Shown: positions 25,492-35,393, counted from the stretch's first letter. The stretch is DNA of 64,000 nucleotides from Pseudescherichia sp032055545 (GCA_032055545.1 DAMBQR010000015.1:3983-67982), one strand, 5' to 3'. Made by a program: numbers and translations. Notes: a model not told the origin generated them from the letters alone.

Positions 25492-26099
25492 CAGAAGAAC
25501 AACGCAGCCTGCTGGACTGGACCAAAACCGATGGGCTGCTGCCCGCCGTGATTCAGCATGCGGTGTCCGGGGAAGTATTGATGCTGGGCTATATGGATCA
25601 GCAGGCGCTGGCGAAGACCGAAGAGAGCGGGCTGGTCACCTTCTACTCCCGCACCAAACAGCGCCTGTGGACCAAGGGTGAAACCTCCGGCAACGTGCTT
25701 AACGTGGTCAGCATCACCCCGGACTGTGATAACGACACGCTGCTGGTACTGGTCAACCCTGTCGGCCCGACCTGCCACACCGGCACCACCAGCTGCTTTG
25801 GCGAAGAGAAAAACCATCAGTGGCTGTTTCTCTACCAGCTCGAGCAGCTGCTGGCGGCGCGCAAAAGCGCCGATCCTGCCAGCTCCTACACGGCGAAGCT
25901 CTATGCCAGCGGCACCAAGCGCATTGCGCAGAAGGTCGGTGAAGAGGGTGTGGAAACTGCGCTGGCTGCGACCGTTCACGATCGCGAGGAGCTGACTAAC
26001 GAAGCCTCGGATCTGATCTATCACCTGCTGGTGCTGCTGCAGGACCAGAGTCTGGATATGACGGCGATTATTGAGAACCTGAGGGCGCGGCACAAGTAG
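25485..26099 (+). CDS. hisI: Bifunctional phosphoribosyl-AMP cyclohydrolase / phosphoribosyl-ATP pyrophosphatase
   Basis: A 204-residue HisIE fusion (E. coli: 203) performing steps two and three of the pathway. The N-terminal cyclohydrolase has LWTKGETSGNVLNV and the zinc-site cysteines in TPDCDND and GPTCHTGTTSC. The C-terminal pyrophosphatase (from about 115) has KVGEEGVETALAA with the acidic metal residues. It is the last gene of the operon, followed by a terminator shared with wzz. Confidence 0.97.
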   Translation: MLTEEQRSLLDWTKTDGLLPAVIQHAVSGEVLMLGYMDQQALAKTEESGLVTFYSRTKQRLWTKGETSGNVLNVVSITPDCDNDTLLVLVNPVGPTCHTGTTSCFGEEKNHQWLFLYQLEQLLAARKSADPASSYTAKLYASGTKRIAQKVGEEGVETALAATVHDREELTNEASDLIYHLLVLLQDQSLDMTAIIENLRARHK

Positions 26100-26112
26100 T
26101 GCCGCAGAGATA

Positions 26113-26139
26113 AAAAAACCGGGCAAGCCCGGTTTTTTT
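26113..26139. terminator. Bidirectional terminator between hisI and wzz
   Basis: CCGGGC-AA-GCCCGG (26119-26132) with an A-run on the left and a T-run on the right. It serves both the his operon on the plus strand and wzz on the minus strand. Confidence 0.9.
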
Positions 26140-26140
26140 A

Positions 26141-27121
26141 TTACGCTTTCGGCTGGTAGTTTCGCAGCGCGTTGCGGGTAAGGACGAAGCCTGAACCGAG
26201 CGCTCCTCCTAACAGCAAAGCGAGGATAAGAGTCAATGCCCGCTTCGGACTGTCACGTCTTATCGGCAAGTTAGGTTTCATCACATAGCGATAGCTATGC
26301 ATGTTAGCCGGATCGGTTTTCACACGGGCGATATCCAGCAAATTTTTGCGCATCTGATAGTAATTATCCGGAAAAACCAGTGGTCGAGCTGATTCATTTT
26401 TGATCATTGACTCAAGCGCTTCTCCCCCAAGCAGGAAAAGCGTATCCTGGGTAACCTCTTGAGTTTGCTGTACCTGCGGCGTTTTGATCTGCGCTTCCTG
26501 AGCAACTTTCAGCGCGGCAGAAATCTGTTTCAAACGCAGATCTTTTTGCTCCTGAGCCACTTTTTCCTGCGTTGCCAGCGAAGCTACCAGTTCAGTTGTT
26601 CTGGACTTAATATTTATGGCTAAATCCTGATCAAGTTCATCCGCTATCTGCTCATCCACTTGCTGAATATACTGCGCCAGCGTTTTTTGAGCGTTTTCAG
26701 CAGAATCGCCCTGGTAGGTTAATTTCAAAGGTAATGGCTGACCTTTTACTGCTGTATCGATGGTCAGTTTCTCGGGATTTTGCTGGTTTTCTAAGGTTTC
26801 AGCTAAAGCGGAGAAGGAGGAGTTAAAGCGGCCTATTACCCTTTGCTGAATCTCATTTACATCCATAGAAGAGCCGTTCAGGACGTTCATAGCATTGGTG
26901 TAACCGGTGATCTGCCCCACATCCGGCATGGTGATCACAGCGGTAGAGGTCCACTTTTCTTTAACCACCATGACATATACTGCTGCAAGTGCAAGCGAAA
27001 GAAATACAAAAATGGCGATAATCCACTTACCACGCCAGAGCTGAAAAAGAAGATCTACAAAATCAATCTGCTCGGGCAGGTGATTACCTTTAGATGCCGT
27101 GTTATTGTCGTTGTGCGTCAT
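26141..27121 (-). CDS. wzz: O-antigen chain length determinant Wzz
   Basis: A 326-residue inner-membrane polysaccharide co-polymerase that sets O-antigen modal length by acting on Wzy. There is a membrane segment near residues 32-52 (WIIAIFVFLSLALAAVYVMV), a long periplasmic helical domain, and a second segment near the C-terminus. The family Pro-rich motif and SPK are seen in NLPIRRDSPKRALT, followed by the glycine-rich LLLGGALGSG. It sits between ugd and hisI in the canonical position. It has its own upstream region and is separated from ugd by a terminator. Confidence 0.95.
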   Translation of the reverse strand: MTHNDNNTASKGNHLPEQIDFVDLLFQLWRGKWIIAIFVFLSLALAAVYVMVVKEKWTSTAVITMPDVGQITGYTNAMNVLNGSSMDVNEIQQRVIGRFNSSFSALAETLENQQNPEKLTIDTAVKGQPLPLKLTYQGDSAENAQKTLAQYIQQVDEQIADELDQDLAINIKSRTTELVASLATQEKVAQEQKDLRLKQISAALKVAQEAQIKTPQVQQTQEVTQDTLFLLGGEALESMIKNESARPLVFPDNYYQMRKNLLDIARVKTDPANMHSYRYVMKPNLPIRRDSPKRALTLILALLLGGALGSGFVLTRNALRNYQPKA

Positions 27122-27297
27122 AGCAACCTTAATGATGAAAGCGCAAGTAACCGTTACGTTTAGAGTAGTCTACGCAAACTATATTTTTTTTCTATAAGAT
27201 TCAGTTTAATTGATTTTCTCGCTGTTGCTACCCATTTATCGCTTTTTTGTATAAAAATTAATCAGCTTCATTTAGATAAATGATACCGTTGTTCAAA

Positions 27298-27326
27298 AAA
27301 AAACCTAATGTTATACATCAGGTTTT
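27298..27326 (-). terminator. Intrinsic terminator downstream of ugd
   Basis: AAACCTAATG (27301-27310) pairs imperfectly with CATCAGGTTT (27316-27325). On the minus strand a long T-run follows. It lies about 30 bases past the ugd stop. Confidence 0.75.
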
Positions 27327-27357
27327 TCAAGTGTAATGTCAGGAGTAAAACAATTTA

Positions 27358-28524
27358 CTAATCATTACCAAAGAGATCGCGTGTATACACTTTATCTGCA
27401 ATATCTTGCAATTCTGTTGCCATACGATTTGAGATAATGACGTCAGCCTCTCGCTTAAAAGCAGTTAAATCGCGTACCACTCGCGAGTTATAGAACTGAT
27501 CCTCTTTCATCACCGGTTCATAGATAATGACCTCAACACCTTTTGCTTTGATACGCTTCATAATCCCCTGTATTGAGGAGGCCCGGAAATTGTCAGAACC
27601 GCTCTTCATGATCAGACGATAAACGCCCACCACTTTCGGCTGACGAGCCAGAATGGCATCGGCAATAAAGTCTTTACGCGTTCGGTTGGCTTCTACAATG
27701 GCGGAAACAATGTTATTAGGCACAGACTTATAGTTGGCCACCAGCTGCTTGGTATCTTTTGGCAAGCAGTAACCGCCGTAGCCGAATGAGGGGTTGTTGT
27801 AGTGATTGCCAATGCGTGGATCGAGGCATACCCCTTCGATAATCTGTCGCGTATTTAAACCGAGGCTTTCCGCATAACTATCCAGTTCGTTAAAGTAAGC
27901 AACACGCATTGCCAGATAGGTATTAGCAAACAACTTAATGGCTTCGGCTTCGGTAGAGTCGGTAAACAGGACCGGAATATCGGTTTTGATTGCCCCTTCA
28001 ACCAGCAGTTCGGCGAAACGCTCTGCACGCAGCGAGCGCTCGCCGATGACGATCCGCGACGGATAGAGGTTGTCGTACAGGGCCCGTCCCTCACGCAGAA
28101 ACTCTGGCGAGAAGATGACGTTATCAATGCCCAGCGAATCTTTGATTTTTTGCGTAAAGCCAACGGGAACCGTTGATTTGATTACCATCACCGCATCTGG
28201 GTTGATCTCATTAACATCTTTAATGACCGCTTCAACGCTGGTGGTACAAAAATAGTTGGTTTTGGGGTCGTAATCCGTTGGTGTGGCGATAATCACATAA
28301 TCTGCATCGCGATAGGCATCGTACTTATCAGTGGTGGCACGAAAATTAAGGGGCTTAGTTTTAAGATATTCCTCAATTTCCCTGTCGGCAATGGGTGACT
28401 TCTCCTGATTCAGCAGGTCCACTTTTTCCTGCACGATATCCAGGGCAACAACTTCATGGTTCTGGGCAATTAAAATACCGTTGGAGAGGCCTACATAACC
28501 CGTACCGGAGATGGTAATTTTCAT
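27358..28524 (-). CDS. ugd: UDP-glucose 6-dehydrogenase
   Basis: A 388-residue enzyme oxidising UDP-glucose to UDP-glucuronate, needed for colanic acid, for aminoarabinose on lipid A and possibly for the O unit. The NAD-binding start MKITISGTGYVGLSNG and the catalytic-cysteine stretch GYGGYCLPKDTKQL are clear. In E. coli it is controlled by PmrA, PhoP and RcsB. I looked for PmrA-type boxes in 28525-28700 and found none that I would trust. It is flanked by terminators on both sides, so it is transcribed alone. Confidence 0.96.
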   Translation of the reverse strand: MKITISGTGYVGLSNGILIAQNHEVVALDIVQEKVDLLNQEKSPIADREIEEYLKTKPLNFRATTDKYDAYRDADYVIIATPTDYDPKTNYFCTTSVEAVIKDVNEINPDAVMVIKSTVPVGFTQKIKDSLGIDNVIFSPEFLREGRALYDNLYPSRIVIGERSLRAERFAELLVEGAIKTDIPVLFTDSTEAEAIKLFANTYLAMRVAYFNELDSYAESLGLNTRQIIEGVCLDPRIGNHYNNPSFGYGGYCLPKDTKQLVANYKSVPNNIVSAIVEANRTRKDFIADAILARQPKVVGVYRLIMKSGSDNFRASSIQGIMKRIKAKGVEVIIYEPVMKEDQFYNSRVVRDLTAFKREADVIISNRMATELQDIADKVYTRDLFGND

Positions 28525-28705
28525 ACGTTTGACTTTTTCTCGTTAAAGAACGTAGTGCCTGAAAACGACACAGCCAGTGAGTGGAGCGGCTTTAACGATA
28601 ACGACAAGGCGATTATAGTGTCAATACGACGAAATGATATTCAGATAAGCTTTATAGCAAGTAGAAGATAAATAGCTTTTTTAACAAAATACAATCAGAC
28701 AGAAT

Positions 28706-28735
28706 AAAAAAAAGCCCGGTTAAAAAACCGGGCTT
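28706..28735 (-). terminator. Intrinsic terminator downstream of gnd
   Basis: AAGCCCGGTT (28712-28721), loop AAAA, AACCGGGCTT (28726-28735). On the minus strand it is followed by a run of T. It lies about 25 bases after the gnd stop. Confidence 0.9.
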
Positions 28736-28757
28736 AAGGATAAATTAATAAATCAGA

Positions 28758-30164
28758 TTATTCCAGCCATTCGGTATGGAATACACCCTCTTTATCAGTA
28801 CGTTTGTAGGTATGCGCACCGAAGTAGTCGCGCTGGGCCTGGATCAGGTTAGCTGGCAGTACCGCAGCACGGTAGCTGTCGTAGTAGGCAACGGCTGCGC
28901 CGAAGGTCGGTACAGGGATACCGTTCTGTACGGCATAGGCAACCACGTCACGCAGGGCCTGCTGATAGTCATCGGCAATCTGCTTGAAGTAAGGTGCCAG
29001 CAGCAGGTTGGCAATGGCCGGAGTTTCAGCGTAGGCGTCAGTGATTTTCTGCAGGAACTGGGCGCGGATGATGCAGCCAGCGCGGAAAATTTTCGCGATT
29101 TCGCCGTAGTTCAGATCCCAGTTGTACTCTTCAGATGCCGCACGCAGCTGGGAGAAGCCCTGAGCGTAAGAGACGATTTTGCCCAGATAGAGTGCACGGC
29201 GTACCTTCTCGATAAATTCGGCTTTATCACCTGCTGGCTGCGACTGCGGACCACTCAGCACTTTAGAGGCGGCAACGCGCTGCTCTTTCAGTGAAGAGAT
29301 GTAACGCGCAAATACAGACTCGGTGATCAGCGACAGCGGCTCGCCAAGATCCAGCGAGCTCTGGCTGGTCCACTTACCGGTACCTTTGTTCGCTGCTTCA
29401 TCAAGGATCACATCAACCAGGTATTTACCCTCTTCATCTTTCTTGGTGAAGATATCTTTGGTGATGTCGATCAGGTAGCTGCTCAGCTCGCCTTTATTCC
29501 ACTCGGTGAAAGTCTGGGCCAGCTCTTCGTTGGTGAGGTTCAGGCCGCCTTTCAGCAGAGAATAGGCTTCAGCGATCAGCTGCATATCGCCGTATTCGAT
29601 ACCGTTGTGCACCATCTTCACATAGTGACCCGCACCGTCAGCGCCGATATAGGTGACGCACGGTTCGCCGTCTTCCGCGACTGCCGCAATTTTTGTCAGA
29701 ATTGGCGCAACCAGCTCATATGCTTCTTTCTGGCCGCCAGGCATGATTGAAGGCCCTTTCAGCGCGCCCTCTTCACCGCCGGAAACGCCGGTACCGATGA
29801 AGTTGAAGCCTTCCGCAGAGAGTTCACGGTTACGGCGGATAGTGTCGTGGAAGAAGGTGTTGCCGCCATCGATAATGATGTCGCCTTTATCCAGGTATGG
29901 CTTCAGAGAGTTAATCGCCGCGTCAGTGCCAGCGCCCGCCTGCACCATTAAGAGGATACGACGAGGGGTCTCAAGAGATTCTACAAACTCTTGTACGGTG
30001 TAGTAAGGCACCAGTTTTTTGCCAGGGTTTTCGGCAACCACTTCTTCGGTCTTCTCACGAGAGCGGTTGAACACGGAAACGGTGTAGCCACGGCTCTCAA
30101 TGTTAAGGGCCAGGTTACGGCCCATAACGGCCATACCTACAACGCCGATCTGCTGTTTAGACAT
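28758..30164 (-). CDS. gnd: 6-phosphogluconate dehydrogenase, decarboxylating
   Basis: A 468-residue pentose phosphate pathway enzyme producing ribulose 5-phosphate and NADPH. The NADP-binding start is IGVVGMAVMGRNLALNI, and the catalytic region IGTGVSGGEEGALKGPSIMP is intact. AGGAG precedes the ATG. It is a housekeeping gene beside the O-antigen cassette, known in enterobacteria to be swept along by recombination at that locus. It has an AT-rich upstream region (30165-30264) that must hold its promoter. Confidence 0.97.
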   Translation of the reverse strand: MSKQQIGVVGMAVMGRNLALNIESRGYTVSVFNRSREKTEEVVAENPGKKLVPYYTVQEFVESLETPRRILLMVQAGAGTDAAINSLKPYLDKGDIIIDGGNTFFHDTIRRNRELSAEGFNFIGTGVSGGEEGALKGPSIMPGGQKEAYELVAPILTKIAAVAEDGEPCVTYIGADGAGHYVKMVHNGIEYGDMQLIAEAYSLLKGGLNLTNEELAQTFTEWNKGELSSYLIDITKDIFTKKDEEGKYLVDVILDEAANKGTGKWTSQSSLDLGEPLSLITESVFARYISSLKEQRVAASKVLSGPQSQPAGDKAEFIEKVRRALYLGKIVSYAQGFSQLRAASEEYNWDLNYGEIAKIFRAGCIIRAQFLQKITDAYAETPAIANLLLAPYFKQIADDYQQALRDVVAYAVQNGIPVPTFGAAVAYYDSYRAAVLPANLIQAQRDYFGAHTYKRTDKEGVFHTEWLE

Positions 30165-30241
30165 TACATACTCCTGTCGGTTCGATAACTACTGGCTAAT
30201 TAATACACTGTTAATAAATTTCTATAAATATATTAGATATT

Positions 30242-30269
30242 GCTAACACTTTACAACGAGAATGTTAGC
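30242..30269 (-). other. Hairpin across the stop codon of the last O-antigen transferase
   Basis: GCTAACA (30242-30248) and TGTTAGC (30263-30269) form a seven-base stem with a 14-base loop that includes the transferase stop codon. No T-run follows on the minus strand, so it may be a weak or rho-assisted end of the O-antigen operon, or chance. Confidence 0.35.
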
Positions 30270-31365
30270 TTTTATAGATTTTACTAACAGCATCATTACG
30301 CGCATCGAGAGTAAAATGTTCCTGGACATAGGTCCTGGCATTCTCAGCGTGCTGCAATAACATACCTGGATTGTGGTAATAATTTTTAATTAAAACAGCT
30401 AATTTTTCGTGATCCGCGATTTCAAATAAAAATCCATTATATCCATCTTTAACAAGATCATTGTTGCCGGGTATATTTGTTACCAGACACGGCAGGCCAC
30501 AACTCATGGCCTCGAGTATAGCTAAAGGCATGCCTTCCCAGAGTGAAGGTAACACAAAGAGATTATGCTGCGGCAGCAATTCAGAAATATTATCTTTCCA
30601 TCCGAGGAACGATATATTAGCAGAATAATCTTGCGCTAAATTTTTCAATTCATGCATGAGTTCCCCATCACCAACATAGGTGAGGCTGACATTGATGTTG
30701 TCATCAAGTAATTTTTTTACAGCATGGCAAAGCGTTTTAGGATCCTTTTGCGGCCACAGTCGGCCAACCATGATGATCCTGATTTGATCCTTCGATTGCG
30801 CCGTTACGTCAGGCACAAACTTATTAATATCAACACCGTTCGCTATGATATGCACTCTTTTTTTTGCATATCCAAGCTTGTTTATTGCAATTTCCCGATC
30901 CTTTTCATTAAGAACAATAAGCTCATCAGTGAAAAATTTCGCAAACCATTCTAAAATGAAATAGAGATAAAAGGATTTTTTTGACGTTGCCGCCGGAAAT
31001 GCAAAACCGTGCACGGTATGGATAACTTTCTTAACGCCAGCAAATTTTGCAGCGATACGCCCCAACACACCAGTTTTTGAGGAGTGTGTATGTACAACAT
31101 CAAACCTTTTTTTTCGCATCAGTTTATATAGTGCTAATAGCGACTGCAGATCTTTTTTTGCTGACAGCTCGCGACAAAAATGTGGAATGCTATAGCAGGG
31201 TATATCGATTTCAGCTAACGCTTCGGTAAGTGGACCTTCATTAGCGCACACTAGCGAATAATCGAAATCGTTTTTCAGGTACACTATTTCATTAAGACTT
31301 ACCCGCTGTACACCACTTAATAAGGGAAGTAACTGTACATGCAATATTTTAATTCTCTGCTGCAT
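30265..31365 (-). CDS. GT4-type glycosyltransferase, O-antigen
   Basis: A 366-residue GT-B fold transferase of family GT4. It starts MQQRIKILHVQLLPLLSGVQ, and the C-terminal donor domain has IIMVGRLWPQKDPKTL and the EX7E motif in PSLWEGMPLAILEAMSCGLP. It would add one sugar to the undecaprenyl-linked O unit on the cytoplasmic face. The ATG at 31365 is preferred over an upstream TTG. It is the last gene of the cluster before gnd and is AT-rich. Donor and linkage cannot be read from sequence. Confidence 0.9.
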   Translation of the reverse strand: MQQRIKILHVQLLPLLSGVQRVSLNEIVYLKNDFDYSLVCANEGPLTEALAEIDIPCYSIPHFCRELSAKKDLQSLLALYKLMRKKRFDVVHTHSSKTGVLGRIAAKFAGVKKVIHTVHGFAFPAATSKKSFYLYFILEWFAKFFTDELIVLNEKDREIAINKLGYAKKRVHIIANGVDINKFVPDVTAQSKDQIRIIMVGRLWPQKDPKTLCHAVKKLLDDNINVSLTYVGDGELMHELKNLAQDYSANISFLGWKDNISELLPQHNLFVLPSLWEGMPLAILEAMSCGLPCLVTNIPGNNDLVKDGYNGFLFEIADHEKLAVLIKNYYHNPGMLLQHAENARTYVQEHFTLDARNDAVSKIYKS

Positions 31366-31427
31366 AAGTATTAAAACGCTCAATATTTGATTATTAGTCA
31401 GATGGCTATAAAGTCATCGATTCTGCG

Positions 31428-32516
31428 TTAAAGCTTGTCTTCGTATATCGCTATCCAACGCTGCGTAATAACCGGAAGAGAAAAAAGTTCCACAACATGT
31501 TTGCGATTGCTAACGGCAATATTCGCTTTCTCTTCGGGAGACAAGTTTAGCGCCGCGTTGATTTTCTGTTGCAGACGCGCAGGATCCTTAATCGGCACAA
31601 GAAATTCTGAAGAACCCATCACTTCGCTTATGCCTCCGGCATCGGTTGCAACAACCACTCTACCGCATGCCATAGCCTCAGCGACAACCAGTCCGAACCC
31701 CTCCCATTCCGAAGAGAGGACGAAAACATCGCCAGCAGATAACCATTCAGCTACATTTTGTTGCATTCCCAACCAGTACACCCGGTCTGAAATACCTAAC
31801 TGGTGAGATAGCGTTTGAAGTTCACTTTTTAACGGCCCTTCTCCTACTATTGCTAATTTAGCATTATGTGCAGGATCAATTTTAGCAAACGCGTTGAGCA
31901 AATTGGGGTAGTCTTTAGCCGGCGTTAATCTGCCAATAGTGATTAACAGCTGCGTATCCTCAGCTATTTGCAACTGGTTACGCAGCCGAATGCGAGCATC
32001 TGAAGAGTAGGCAAACCGATTTGTATCAATACCGTTGTAAACCGCAATCATACCCTCACGCCGTGCGGCTTTAGATTGGATAAAAATATCAGCGGCTTTT
32101 TGGCTCACATTGGTTGAGATATCAGCAAGGCGATCGGTAAGTCGATAAGCTAACATCCGTGCTTTTCCACCCTCATTAGTACTATGTGCGGTACAAATTA
32201 AGCGCGGAATTGGCAATGTCAGACGTAACAGCCTCGCAAAGATGTTTGCATGAACCATATGGCTATGAACAACGTCAGGTTTTATCGCTTTAATGAGCTT
32301 CCGGCATTGCAGATAGGCTTTGATAAAACCCGGTATCGTTTTACCCATATTGAGCGTATAAACGTTTACTTTTTCGTCTGGCTGTACTTCCTGAATATTT
32401 GCAAGAGAAATGATGGTTACATCATGATTTAAGTCAGCCATAGCATTAGCGAGGTTACATACCTGAGTCTCGGCACCGCCCATCCCTAGCCCAGTAATGA
32501 TCATGACTATTTTCAT
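31428..32516 (-). CDS. GT4-type glycosyltransferase, O-antigen
   Basis: A 362-residue GT4 enzyme beginning MKIVMIITGLGMGGAETQ, with the donor-domain motif LITIGRLTPAKDYPNLLNAF and EX7E in SSEWEGFGLVVAEAMACG. The start ATG overlaps the stop codon of the preceding GT2 gene (ATGA), with GGGAAG just upstream; this supports it over a start eight codons earlier. The GGAET stretch is common in GT4 enzymes that use UDP-sugars such as UDP-Gal or UDP-GlcNAc, but the donor here is not established. Confidence 0.9.
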   Translation of the reverse strand: MKIVMIITGLGMGGAETQVCNLANAMADLNHDVTIISLANIQEVQPDEKVNVYTLNMGKTIPGFIKAYLQCRKLIKAIKPDVVHSHMVHANIFARLLRLTLPIPRLICTAHSTNEGGKARMLAYRLTDRLADISTNVSQKAADIFIQSKAARREGMIAVYNGIDTNRFAYSSDARIRLRNQLQIAEDTQLLITIGRLTPAKDYPNLLNAFAKIDPAHNAKLAIVGEGPLKSELQTLSHQLGISDRVYWLGMQQNVAEWLSAGDVFVLSSEWEGFGLVVAEAMACGRVVVATDAGGISEVMGSSEFLVPIKDPARLQQKINAALNLSPEEKANIAVSNRKHVVELFSLPVITQRWIAIYEDKL

Positions 32517-33298
32517 TTTAACTTCCCATACAACACACACTGGAAAAAGCGAATCATCATTTTTATTTTTTTTACGATGTTTTTTTCGCGGGAAAATTGG
32601 TCGGCATAGTAAACCCGGAAGCTATGCGGATATTTCTTTAGCTGTTTCTTAAAGTTTTTGGTAAGACCGTCCTCAAGAAACTCAGCTATATAGATAACCT
32701 TATTGGCGTTGAATCGTATTTTCCCTTCATCAGTGATTTTATTCCAAATGAATAATTCCGGAACAAATCTTTCATTTTTATAGAAAGGGAACGGATGGCG
32801 TAACAAGCTCTCTTTTTTAAAGCAATAGGCCAAATCCGCTTTGAAAACACCACCCGCTTCAGTTGCGCTTAGATAGAGAATTGGCTCTTTAAAATCGGGA
32901 GTAACACCTAAAATTGGGCCATCAAAGGTGGCTTTTCTAAATCCAACACCAGAGAAAGGGGTCTGCATTTTTTCTGCTTCATCTATAGCAGATATCAACG
33001 AACTGATAGCATCGTTAGTTAACGCATCGTCACTGTCTACAATAAATACGTAATCATACTGGCATAGCGGTACCCCTGTGTTAATGGCACCAGGCTTACC
33101 TTTATTCTCCTGATAAACGTATCTAATCTGCACTCTACCTTCGGCAATGAATTTATTAATGAGTGCCCTGGACTCATCAATACTGCCATCATCCACAATT
33201 ACCCATTCAAAACGCACGCAATCCTGCAAGCATAAAGAGTTATATAATCTCTCTAAGGTATGTTGCCGATTATAAGTGGGAGTTAAAATTGAAATCAT
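32513..33298 (-). CDS. GT2-type glycosyltransferase, O-antigen
   Basis: A 261-residue GT-A fold transferase. It has the nucleotide-binding start ISILTPTYNRQHTLERL, VIVDDGSIDES, and the metal-binding DSDD in FIVDSDDALT near residue 93. It lacks membrane segments and should work at the cytoplasmic face of the inner membrane. It overlaps both neighbours by four bases. The exact sugar is unknown. Confidence 0.9.
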   Translation of the reverse strand: MISILTPTYNRQHTLERLYNSLCLQDCVRFEWVIVDDGSIDESRALINKFIAEGRVQIRYVYQENKGKPGAINTGVPLCQYDYVFIVDSDDALTNDAISSLISAIDEAEKMQTPFSGVGFRKATFDGPILGVTPDFKEPILYLSATEAGGVFKADLAYCFKKESLLRHPFPFYKNERFVPELFIWNKITDEGKIRFNANKVIYIAEFLEDGLTKNFKKQLKKYPHSFRVYYADQFSREKNIVKKIKMMIRFFQCVLYGKLK

Positions 33299-34230
33299 GC
33301 GTCAAATTTCCTTCGCAAAATAAACTTTGCCAGTAGCTTTGTAAAACTATTATTTAACGTGAACCTTCCACGGGTTAAATATTGCAACTGAGTTAGTTTA
33401 CTTTGAGCACGGCCGAACTCAATAAAATAGAGAAATGTTTTTTCTTTCTCAGGGCTTAATTCACTTTTATAGTTTTCAAAAAATGACTCTTTTACCACAA
33501 AGTGTTTTTTAGAGAGCAAATAGTTAACTTCAGAATTAATTTTGCTAATTAGTTTACTATTAAAGCTTTTCATTCCGGTGACAGCTTTTGCGTGCTGGCG
33601 GTAGAGCATTAGCTTTTTGGGTAAAAAATAAACTTCACCAAGTGCATGCGCAGCCAGGCTAGTAATGTCATCATGAAGATGGATAATACCCCTATACTCA
33701 GATAAGAATCTAACCATTGCTTGGTTAAACATAATTGAGCAACCCTGGTAGCCTCCATTAAAGAAAAGAAAGCCGTTTAAATCCGTCGCATGGTTGTGTG
33801 AAATCCCACTGAAATCAATTTCTCCGCTTTCGTCTGAAAAAGCATACCCATCAGCATATACAATTGAAGGATGAGTATTATCGGCAAGATTGAACTTTTC
33901 GGCATGTTCAACCATATCGCTGATTTTATTTTCCAGCCAGATATCATCCTGATCACAAAAAATAGTGTATTCAGAGTTGGAATATTTTACTAATGAAAGA
34001 AAATTCTTTCCAGCTCCCTGACGAGGCGTTGTATTTTCAATTAGATTAATTCTGGCATCATTACACTGAAATTGCTTAATTATTTCAATAGTATCGTCGT
34101 TAGAGCCGTCATCCTGAATATATAGGGTCCATGCACTAAACTTTTGTTGCTGAAGAGAAAGCAGCTGATTTTTTAAATGCGCGCTACCGTTATATGTTGC
34201 CATCAGTATTGTTACTGTTTTATTTTGCAT
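33295..34230 (-). CDS. GT2-type glycosyltransferase, possible rhamnosyltransferase
   Basis: A 311-residue GT2 enzyme starting MQNKTVTILMATYNGSAHL, with YIQDDGSNDDT and TIFCDQDDIWLENK. The MATYNG plus DQDDIW pair is common among bacterial rhamnosyltransferases of this family, and the locus makes dTDP-L-rhamnose. I therefore infer that this enzyme may add rhamnose. The chosen ATG lies inside the end of wzy (18-base overlap); in-frame ATGs at 34245 and 34263 would lengthen it by 5 or 11 residues. Confidence 0.88.
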   Translation of the reverse strand: MQNKTVTILMATYNGSAHLKNQLLSLQQQKFSAWTLYIQDDGSNDDTIEIIKQFQCNDARINLIENTTPRQGAGKNFLSLVKYSNSEYTIFCDQDDIWLENKISDMVEHAEKFNLADNTHPSIVYADGYAFSDESGEIDFSGISHNHATDLNGFLFFNGGYQGCSIMFNQAMVRFLSEYRGIIHLHDDITSLAAHALGEVYFLPKKLMLYRQHAKAVTGMKSFNSKLISKINSEVNYLLSKKHFVVKESFFENYKSELSPEKEKTFLYFIEFGRAQSKLTQLQYLTRGRFTLNNSFTKLLAKFILRRKFDA

Positions 34231-35393
34231 CTGACCGTAAACCGCCATAAAAGATATGTACAAATAATCAACTTAATATTGCCAGCAAGATTAGTTATCA
34301 ATGTCTCTGTTAAGAAAGAGGTAAACATGCTTACGGCAAGAACGGCGTAGATTAGTATTGATACCGGATTACCCTGCTTTGCTGAGGCATAGATGAATGC
34401 AAATATAATTCCATAGAGCATTGCCCCAAACGCGACACCATACAGCGAAAAGTCTTGATAGAATGGCTGCATAACAGTGTAAACGTTGGTCGGCACTGGA
34501 ACATCAACATACTCAAGAATAGTTTTAGCCGGCTCAACAGATGAAAACCCAGTTTTACTTAGAAACGCATATAAAAATCTAAACGTATATTCACCCATAT
34601 TGTTTCCGGCAATGTCTGACAACTTGCTCAATGCCAAAATTGGGGAGTATATATATAAGCCCAGTACCGCACTGACCGTTGTGCCATCACTGGTAGCCAT
34701 CCTGACAAAATGCAATGCCAAGACGAGAACGACAATCATAGGAGAATAAAAAAGGATCAGTTTTTTTCTATTTAATCCTTTGGTTAGTTCACGCACGGTC
34801 AGGAAAATAATTATTGGGGTAACAATCGCAAACTTACCCATGGTGCCGATACAGAATAACATTACCCAAAAAACTATCGCGTAAATATTTTTCCTGCTTG
34901 TTTTAGACATACACACAATAGCAAAGATAGCTATCATAACAGGATAAACGGCCGTCATGACCGTAAATTTTTCGCCACTATAATCTTCGAGAATACCAGC
35001 CAACCGGAGGTTAAGGAAGAACGACACTGGCCCGCTGGTACCTACCTTGTAGATTTCCCATATGGTATAAATTGCTATTGGGGCAACAAACACCCAGTAA
35101 CGCGCACAGTTAAATTCTTTATCCTGGAAATAATTTTGGCTGTTCGCTTTTAAAGTAACAACTTCACCTACAGTTAAAATAAAGTAAATTGTTAGATACC
35201 ATATTAAAAATGCATAATAACTTACCGCAGGAAAATCGATAAATTCATCATAGGCAAACAGCCCTATTATACTTACCAAAAACCATGCTATACAATGCAG
35301 GGACAAAGGCGAAGTTAAATTGGCCTTAACATAATATAAAGCAATAAATAATCCTATTGCTGTAATGACTGCAAGAATCGAAACATATATCAT
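34212..35393 (-). CDS. wzy: O-antigen polymerase Wzy (predicted)
   Basis: A 393-residue protein that is almost entirely hydrophobic, with about ten to twelve membrane segments and a large hydrophilic loop near residues 255-310 (containing KTGFSSVEPAKTILEYVDVP). It has no signature readable by eye. The call rests on topology and on its place next to wzx in a Wzx/Wzy-type cluster with no ABC exporter. Wzy joins O units at the periplasmic face. Wzy sequences are highly diverged, so serotype assignment needs a database comparison. It is strongly AT-rich. Confidence 0.82.
   Translation of the reverse strand: MIYVSILAVITAIGLFIALYYVKANLTSPLSLHCIAWFLVSIIGLFAYDEFIDFPAVSYYAFLIWYLTIYFILTVGEVVTLKANSQNYFQDKEFNCARYWVFVAPIAIYTIWEIYKVGTSGPVSFFLNLRLAGILEDYSGEKFTVMTAVYPVMIAIFAIVCMSKTSRKNIYAIVFWVMLFCIGTMGKFAIVTPIIIFLTVRELTKGLNRKKLILFYSPMIVVLVLALHFVRMATSDGTTVSAVLGLYIYSPILALSKLSDIAGNNMGEYTFRFLYAFLSKTGFSSVEPAKTILEYVDVPVPTNVYTVMQPFYQDFSLYGVAFGAMLYGIIFAFIYASAKQGNPVSILIYAVLAVSMFTSFLTETLITNLAGNIKLIICTYLLWRFTVRCKIKQ

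Noticed and set aside
27122..27240. Possible PmrA-type direct repeats upstream of wzz (ATTAA and CTTAT stretches)
   Set aside because: Spacing and bases depart too far from the PmrA consensus for a call by eye in such AT-rich DNA.
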